Origin: an uncultured Erysipelotrichaceae bacterium
Lineage (GTDB): Bacteria; Bacillota_I; Bacilli_A; RFN20; CAG-826
DNA length: 10,705 nucleotides
Assembly (NCBI GenBank): GCA_902791085.1
Contig: CADAUN010000037.1
Location: 1 to 10,705 of the forward strand
Direction of reading: 5' to 3'
The notes under the pieces are model-generated. The model was given only the letters and a program-made list of their open reading frames with translations. It made no database searches and had not been told where the DNA came from. The position numbers and the translations under genes are program-made. Below are positions 7,004 to 10,705 of the stretch, piece after piece; positions within the stretch are counted from its first letter, which is position 1; every line of letters starts with the position of its first letter.

Positions 7004-8406
7004 ACTAATTTTCCTCCTCGTCCGCCGACGGTTAAGTTTTGAATACGAATGGTGGGTTGCCCGACGTTCACAGGAATAGACCCTGATTGAGAGCCACACA
7101 TTCCTTGTCCCAAAGCAACATCATTTCCAACGCGATCAATATTCATAAGAACTTCAGCGCCAGAGCCGATTAACGTGCAACCCTTTACCATCTCGCACAC
7201 TTTTCCGCCGCGGATGATATACGCTTCGTTCGCAGAGAAGTTGAACTTCCCGGTGATTGGCTCGACCGATCCGCCTCCAAAGTTGGTGACGTAGATGCCG
7301 AGTTTGGTGTCTTTTAAGATATCTTCTGGATTATCTTTACCGGCAGCGATATAGGTGTTAGACATACGGGAAGTCGGTTCAAATTGGTAATTTTGTCGTC
7401 TGGATGTTCCATTCGCTTCCATACCCAAGCGCCTGCCATTAAATTTATCCACCAAAAAGCCAACACAAATGCCATCTTTAATTAATTGATTTTTTTGTGT
7501 CGCGTGGCCTTCGGAATCGATGTTGTTTGAGCCCCATTCGTTTGGGATCGTTCCATCGTCATAAGCAGAAACGATAGGTGACGCGATTTGCTTTCCAATA
7601 GAATCCGAGAAAACAGAAAGATGACGAGCGGTAGCGGTAGCTTCTAAAGAATGGCCGCAGGCTTCGTGGAACACAACACCTCCCCAGCCATTCGCAATGA
7701 CAACGGTGTATTTTCCTTGCGGGCATTCGACGGCGCTTAATAAGCGAATCGCGGTTTCTCCGGCCTTTTTCGCCCTTTCACGCCAATCCAAGGTATGAAC
7801 AAACCAATCCCAAGAGGCGCAACGCCCCGGTCCTTCAAATGCGCTTTCGATGCGATTTCCTTCTTTGGCAATCGCCTCATCGAAAAAGCGACCGTGATCT
7901 TCCGTGTTTTTGTAGTGGTGGGCAACGCTTCCTTCGGCGTTCCAAATCTCGATATCTTTATGGCTGTCATTAAAACCTACCTGGCAACGCACAATTCGAG
8001 AATCCACCCCCATGGTGATGGAAGACGCCTCCCGTAACAAGCGAATCTTTTCTTCGACGGGGACATCTGTTAAGGGCCCATGCATTCGATTGACTACCGG
8101 GATACGTTCGTTTTTCGCTTCCTTCACCGAAATTTTTCGCTCGCCTTCAAAACGGCGCGAGAGTTGTCCGGCTAAGGTCAACAAAGATTTCCGAGATAAG
8201 TCGGAGGTGAAACCATATACGCTGTTGAAACCTTGCAAGATGCGGATCCCACACCCATAACTTTGGGCGCGGGAAGAGTGATCCACCTTACCATTATCGA
8301 GTGTCACATTTTCGGAAATGGTGTTTTCAAGATAGATTTCGGCATAATCTCCGCCTGTCGCAAGCGCAGCATTTAAGACTTCAATAGCTAATTTTTGAGC
8401 AATCAT
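7000..8406 (-). CDS. tldD: Metalloprotease catalytic subunit TldD
   Basis: The zinc-carrying subunit of the TldD/TldE protease: unfolded peptides enter the cavity of the heterodimer and are cleaved. It has 468 residues, close to the family norm (about 480). The HExxxH zinc site is HEACGH (His247, Glu248, His252), followed by SLEATATARHLSVF. The C-terminal ligand Cys is Cys437 in GMCGSQSGSIPV. The sequence YDDGTIPNEWGSNNIDSEG (282-300) is the conserved TldD segment and NFGGGSVEPITGKFNF (375-390) the conserved substrate-groove block. The start at ATG 8406 has AAGGAGA upstream and a clear promoter. It is the first gene of a two-gene operon; its last codons contain the ribosome site for tldE. The natural substrate is not visible: no precursor peptide or toxin gene lies beside it. 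Confidence 0.96.
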   Translation of the reverse strand: MIAQKLAIEVLNAALATGGDYAEIYLENTISENVTLDNGKVDHSSRAQSYGCGIRILQGFNSVYGFTSDLSRKSLLTLAGQLSRRFEGERKISVKEAKNERIPVVNRMHGPLTDVPVEEKIRLLREASSITMGVDSRIVRCQVGFNDSHKDIEIWNAEGSVAHHYKNTEDHGRFFDEAIAKEGNRIESAFEGPGRCASWDWFVHTLDWRERAKKAGETAIRLLSAVECPQGKYTVVIANGWGGVVFHEACGHSLEATATARHLSVFSDSIGKQIASPIVSAYDDGTIPNEWGSNNIDSEGHATQKNQLIKDGICVGFLVDKFNGRRLGMEANGTSRRQNYQFEPTSRMSNTYIAAGKDNPEDILKDTKLGIYVTNFGGGSVEPITGKFNFSANEAYIIRGGKVCEMVKGCTLIGSGAEVLMNIDRVGNDVALGQGMCGSQSGSIPVNVGQPTIRIQNLTVGGRGGKLV

Positions 8407-8426
8407 AAGTGAAATCTCCTTCCCGC

Positions 8427-8454
8427 ATTATAGCCTTTACCCCCCGTTTGTCAC
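8427..8454 (-). promoter_or_regulatory. Promoter of the tldD-tldE operon
   Basis: On the minus strand GTGACA (8449-8454, 5 of 6 to consensus), a 16-base spacer containing a run of six G's, and a perfect TATAAT (8427-8432). The predicted start gives a short leader containing AAGGAGA (+ strand 8415-8421) before ATG 8406. Confidence 0.75.
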
Positions 8455-8534
8455 CTTTAATCATTCTGTAAAGGCGATGTAAAAAATATAAATTCGTCTT
8501 TTCTTGCCAAATATCGTTCTTTTAAAATAATGGA

Positions 8535-9173
8535 GTGAATTTTGAAGCGTTGCTCCAAGAACAAAACAAACAATGGCAACAGAAGGTTGCTTCTCTAAGC
8601 AAAGAAGAAATGGCTTTTGTGAGTGTCAAAGACACCTGGCGACACAAACGAATCGGTATCTTCACAAAGGAATACCATTCGCGCGGCGAACTCATTCGTC
8701 ATGGTGAGATTGTTTATGGCTACGTTTTTCAAGATTGGTCGAATGACTTAAAAGGAGAAATGGATCCCCTGACTTGGGTGCTATTTTCTCCAGAAGCCAA
8801 ATATCGTAAAGATCCTACTAAATTTCAAAAAATCGCTGGGAATCTCCTTTCTTTTTGCAGAAAAGAAAATGTTAATGGCAAGGAAAAGCGCTTGCAAAAA
8901 CAAATTAAGGAACCACTAAGTGAGGCCGCTTATGTCTTGCTTCCGCCTTCTTTGGCAGAAAACGACGTCGTTTATCTTTCTATTGAGCCTCGTCCCTTAT
9001 CTTTCTTTTCTGATTTTCGCTTTGGCATCAATCTATTTTTCATGGCAAGAACGATATCCAAGGAAATTCTTTATTTTCCAGAACGTTATTGGACCCCGAC
9101 ATTATTAGAAGCCTATCGCTCCTCCTTTTCGTCTTGCAAAGAATCTCTTTCCCTAAGCGCAGACCTTTCTTAA
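8535..9173 (+). CDS. Unrecognised soluble protein of 212 residues
   Basis: I do not recognise the family. The protein is predicted soluble, with no signal peptide or membrane segment. It has a charged, helical N-terminus (about 1-30), then a mixed region with VKDTWRHKRIGIFTKEYHSRGE (31-52) and HGEIVYGYVFQDW (56-68), and a hydrophobic stretch LSFFSDFRFGINLFFMART (155-173) that is too interrupted for a clear membrane helix. The start chosen is GTG 8535; the ATG at 8530 stops after two codons and no ribosome site precedes 8535. Possible promoters place the transcript start at or just around this codon (TAAAAT 8523-8528, or TTGCCA 8504-8509 with AATAAT 8526-8531), so the leader is very short. A later start such as TTG 8550 cannot be excluded. 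It is divergent from tldD and 12 bases from the next gene. Confidence 0.7.
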   Translation: MNFEALLQEQNKQWQQKVASLSKEEMAFVSVKDTWRHKRIGIFTKEYHSRGELIRHGEIVYGYVFQDWSNDLKGEMDPLTWVLFSPEAKYRKDPTKFQKIAGNLLSFCRKENVNGKEKRLQKQIKEPLSEAAYVLLPPSLAENDVVYLSIEPRPLSFFSDFRFGINLFFMARTISKEILYFPERYWTPTLLEAYRSSFSSCKESLSLSADLS

Positions 9174-9185
9174 AATGTTGTTGTT

Positions 9186-9743
9186 ATGACTGGTGCAAAA
9201 GTACTAAGACGCATTGCCTCGTGGTTGCTTTTTCTAGCAGCTGCTACCTGGTTTTTAGTTGAAACAATAGAATTGGCAACCGCCCCTTATTTGGCTGCTT
9301 ATGACGGAGAAATAACCGATTTATTCACGCGTTTTTATTTGCCTCTTCTTTATGTTGTTCTTTGCTTAGGCGTCATGTTTACGACCCAATTTGCTTTGTT
9401 CCATCATCCGGAATCCAACACGGGATATATGGGTGGCATTGTCTTGATGGTCTTTTTTGGAGTTGGCTTTGGCGTTTCGCTCTATGCTTTGATTCGTGGA
9501 ATGATCAGTGTTCCTTACAATGCCTATTGCACTAACCCCTCCTTTCTGTATTGTGCCGTCTTACCTGCAATGTCGATTTTTTTCGGTGAATTTGTTTATG
9601 GTTTTGTGCTTTATTGGCAAGATCATAAAGCAAAGAAAAAACGAGAAGTCATCGAAGAAGCGAAAGAGAAAGCCGCCAAAGAAGAAGTGGATGGCGTTCA
9701 TTTAAACAAAGAAGACCTAGATATACCAGCAAATGTTGGATAA
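9186..9743 (+). CDS. Unrecognised four-segment membrane protein
   Basis: A 185-residue protein with four hydrophobic segments (about 12-33, 48-70, 82-105, 120-143) and a charged cytoplasmic tail (144-185) rich in Lys and Glu that could form a coiled coil (KKKREVIEEAKEKAAKEE). The loop before segment four contains YCTNPSFLYC, whose two cysteines could pair. I do not recognise the family. It starts 12 bases after the preceding stop without a visible ribosome site, so it is probably coupled to that gene. It has no own terminator; within about 20 bases of its stop an insertion sequence begins, which may have cut it from former downstream partners. Confidence 0.75.
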   Translation: MTGAKVLRRIASWLLFLAAATWFLVETIELATAPYLAAYDGEITDLFTRFYLPLLYVVLCLGVMFTTQFALFHHPESNTGYMGGIVLMVFFGVGFGVSLYALIRGMISVPYNAYCTNPSFLYCAVLPAMSIFFGEFVYGFVLYWQDHKAKKKREVIEEAKEKAAKEEVDGVHLNKEDLDIPANVG

Positions 9744-9752
9744 ATAGACCCA

Positions 9753-9761
9753 TGATATAAT
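9753..9761 (+). promoter_or_regulatory. Extended -10 promoter reading into the insertion sequence
   Basis: TG-A-TATAAT is a perfect -10 (9756-9761) with the extended TGN element. The upstream -35 is weak (TGTTGG 9734-9739, spacer 16). The expected start is about 9767-9769, the first bases of the structured leader. It sits just outside the G+C-rich DNA, so the promoter may belong to the host flank or straddle the junction. Confidence 0.6.
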
Positions 9762-9766
9762 ACCTC

Positions 9767-9858
9767 CGCCAAACAATCAGAGACGGTTGGGAGGCGGCTC
9801 GGGTCTGGTTGTTTGGCGATAACCCTTCCCTCGGGACGCCTCCCAACAGTCGGAAGGG
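9767..9858 (+). promoter_or_regulatory. Leader with three interleaved helices (kissing-loop/pseudoknot), sequestering the transposase ribosome site
   Basis: Seen directly: A 9767-9781 pairs with A' 9804-9818 (15 bp, one G-U); C 9823-9829 pairs with C' 9852-9858 (7 bp); B 9786-9796 pairs perfectly with B' 9837-9847 (11 bp, extendable to 9782-9796 with 9837-9851 at 14 of 15). B lies wholly inside the A hairpin loop and B' wholly inside the C hairpin loop; both loops are 22 nt. The hexamer CTCGGG occurs once in each loop outside the pairing. C' contains GGAAGGG, the only ribosome site before ATG 9865, and is followed by A then five T's, so C-C' could hide the ribosome site or act as a terminator. 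Whether B-B' coexists with or replaces the hairpins is inference. Confidence 0.8.
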
Positions 9859-9864
9859 ATTTTT

Positions 9865-10308
9865 ATGTTGGACAAAACGGCGGTCGAATCCATGACCGAC
9901 GAGAAGATTTCCAAAGCGATCGATCTGCTCGTCTCGGAGGCCTCGAGGCGAGAGCTGGAGGCTTCGAGATTCCGAAAGGCCTCTTTGGCCAAATCCAGCA
10001 AAAGGGACCCGAGGTGTCCGGTTTGCCACGCCCCGCTCGTCAAAGACGGGAAGCGGGGCGATGGAATCCCCCGGTACGAGTGCCCGAGATGCCATAGGCA
10101 CTACTCCGATTCGTCGGTCGTCGAAGCTGCCGCCGAAGAAGATAAGGGAGATATTGGCGCTGATAGTGCTGGACTGCCCGGATTGGGTCGTCGCCGAAAT
10201 CGCCGGGGTCAACGTCAAAACCGCCCAGTTTTGGGTGGACCGATGCCTCGACGCAAGCCAAAAATGGGCGACGGAATCGAAACTTTCCGGGCACGTTTGG
10301 ATCGATGA
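9865..10308 (+). CDS. Transposase N-terminal part with zinc ribbon (frame broken after residue 84)
   Basis: It starts at ATG 9865 after GGAAGGG at 9852-9858. Residues 1-50 are helical and charged; residues 51-81 form a zinc ribbon with Cys51, Cys54, Cys73 and Cys76 (CPVC ... CPRCHRHYSDSS), of the kind found at the start of IS1/IS1595-like transposases to bind the element ends. The convincing protein sequence stops at Ser84 (base 10116). Beyond that the frame runs on to TGA 10306-10308 with low-complexity Ala/Glu/Arg/Gly-rich sequence that looks out of frame, while the helix-turn-helix and catalytic core continue in the next frame. Either the gene is a pseudogene or a frameshift joins the two parts. 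Confidence 0.75.
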   Translation: MLDKTAVESMTDEKISKAIDLLVSEASRRELEASRFRKASLAKSSKRDPRCPVCHAPLVKDGKRGDGIPRYECPRCHRHYSDSSVVEAAAEEDKGDIGADSAGLPGLGRRRNRRGQRQNRPVLGGPMPRRKPKMGDGIETFRARLDR

Positions 10309-10705
10309 GATGCGCTTCGCCCCGGCGCGGGCCGAGGGCGTCGCCGCCTGCAGAACCTACAAGGGCAGGATCGCCAAAGACGCCTATTTGGAGGTCGCCT
10401 TCGATTCCGCCGGCAACGGTTTCTGCAAGCTCTACGCGGAAAAATTGGGGGCGCCGACCCGCGGCATGGCGCTCTCCGCCTTGGGGGATCGGATCGCGGA
10501 GGGGTCGAAATTGACGCACGACGGCGCGCCTTCGCACAACCTGCTGGTCAAGGAGCTCGGCTTGGAGGACGATTGGTGCAAATTTGTTCCGGGCGACAAA
10601 GAATACGAGTCCAAAATGAAGCTCATGAGCAATTGCTGCAGCTACCTTAGGCACGCGTTCGAGTCCCACATGGGGATCAAATTCTCGAAAATGGAAGCCT
10701 ACGCG
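10061..10705 (+). pseudogene. Transposase C-terminal part: helix-turn-helix and DDE core, shifted one base from the N-terminal part (3' end outside window)
   Basis: An open frame runs to the window end without a stop. The recognisable protein begins at about 10118 with SSKLPPKKIREILALIVLD. A helix-turn-helix follows, reading WVVAEIAGVNVKTAQFWVDR, and then a catalytic core: Asp at 10304-10306 in HVWIDEMRF, Asp at 10520-10522 in KLTHDGAPSHN, and a candidate Glu at 10694-10696 in GIKFSKMEAYA. The earliest in-frame ATG is at 10061, but it lacks a ribosome site and the first codons from there show no protein character. The part lies in the +1 frame relative to the zinc-ribbon part. No classical slippery run is present at the junction, so a small deletion or insertion (or an assembly error) is more likely than programmed frameshifting. 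Confidence 0.7.

Larger units (their letters stand above)
9762..10705 (+). mobile_element. Left part of an insertion sequence with a zinc-ribbon DDE transposase (right end outside window)
   Basis: From about 9762 the base composition switches abruptly to high G+C and stays so to the end of the window. The region holds a structured leader and a transposase with a zinc ribbon, a helix-turn-helix and a DDE-like catalytic core. The left boundary is estimated from composition only; I could not identify a terminal inverted repeat or target duplication because the right end is missing. The domain order is like that of IS1/IS1595-type transposases, but the exact family is uncertain. Confidence 0.7.

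Noticed and set aside
7004..7099. Longer tldE starting at 7099
   Set aside because: The extra 32 residues are basic and out of frame with tldD; the strong ribosome site, ATGA overlap and family length all favour 7003.
9787..9822. Eleven-codon TTG-initiated leader peptide in the transposase leader
   Set aside because: No ribosome site precedes it and its codons show no regulatory run, so attenuation by translation is not supported.
9813..10097. Plus-strand frame of 94 residues overlapping the transposase start
   Set aside because: It is a shadow of the zinc-ribbon frame, with no ribosome site and Arg/Gly-rich low-complexity sequence from G+C-rich DNA.
10040..10669. Long minus-strand frame opposite the transposase
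   Set aside because: It is antisense to recognisable zinc-ribbon and DDE motifs and is explained by the high G+C content.
1..10705. CRISPR array or phage module
   Set aside because: No regularly spaced repeats and no phage structural, integrase or cas-type gene were seen.

Overview
The window looks like chromosome from a low-to-moderate G+C Gram-positive bacterium (Bacillota, possibly near Erysipelotrichia or the Mollicutes; the lineage is an inference from gene style). The evidence is AGGAGG-type ribosome sites, TATAAT promoters, standard stop codons with TGA used as stop, and Bacillota-style proteins. No plasmid, phage or CRISPR feature was seen. The last ~940 bases are clearly richer in G+C and hold the left part of an insertion sequence.

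Layout. (1) 1-4140, + strand: one tight operon. It has the tail of a membrane protein, psuG (pseudouridine-5'-phosphate glycosidase), a TetR-type regulator, an iron-type alcohol dehydrogenase and a membrane protein that resembles M50 site-2 proteases but has lost the first zinc histidine. It ends at a strong terminator (4160-4184). (2) 4185-4631: intergenic, a G+C-rich patch with possible RNA pairing followed by AT-rich DNA. (3) 4632-5246, - strand: an AbiEi/DUF6088-like antitoxin-type protein with no toxin partner beside it, apparently read from a leaderless GTG. (4) 5247-5674: intergenic, containing the terminator of the next unit. (5) 5675-8406, - strand: tldD-tldE (pmbA), a two-subunit metalloprotease, translationally coupled by ATGA, with a clear promoter and terminator. 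(6) 8535-9743, + strand: two unrecognised genes, one soluble and one with four membrane segments. (7) 9753-10705: an extended -10 promoter, a remarkable structured leader, and a zinc-ribbon DDE transposase whose frame is broken after the zinc ribbon and which runs off the window.

The most striking item is the leader at 9767-9858. Three inverted repeats are interleaved in the order A-B-A'-C-B'-C'. This makes two hairpins whose 22-nt loops are complementary to each other over 11 perfect base pairs (14 of 15 when extended). The 3' strand of the last helix contains the transposase ribosome site and is followed by five T's, so the fold is well placed to control transposase expression. Other points worth a second look are the M50-like protein with a missing ligand, the solitary AbiEi-like gene with its leaderless start, and the frame break in the transposase.
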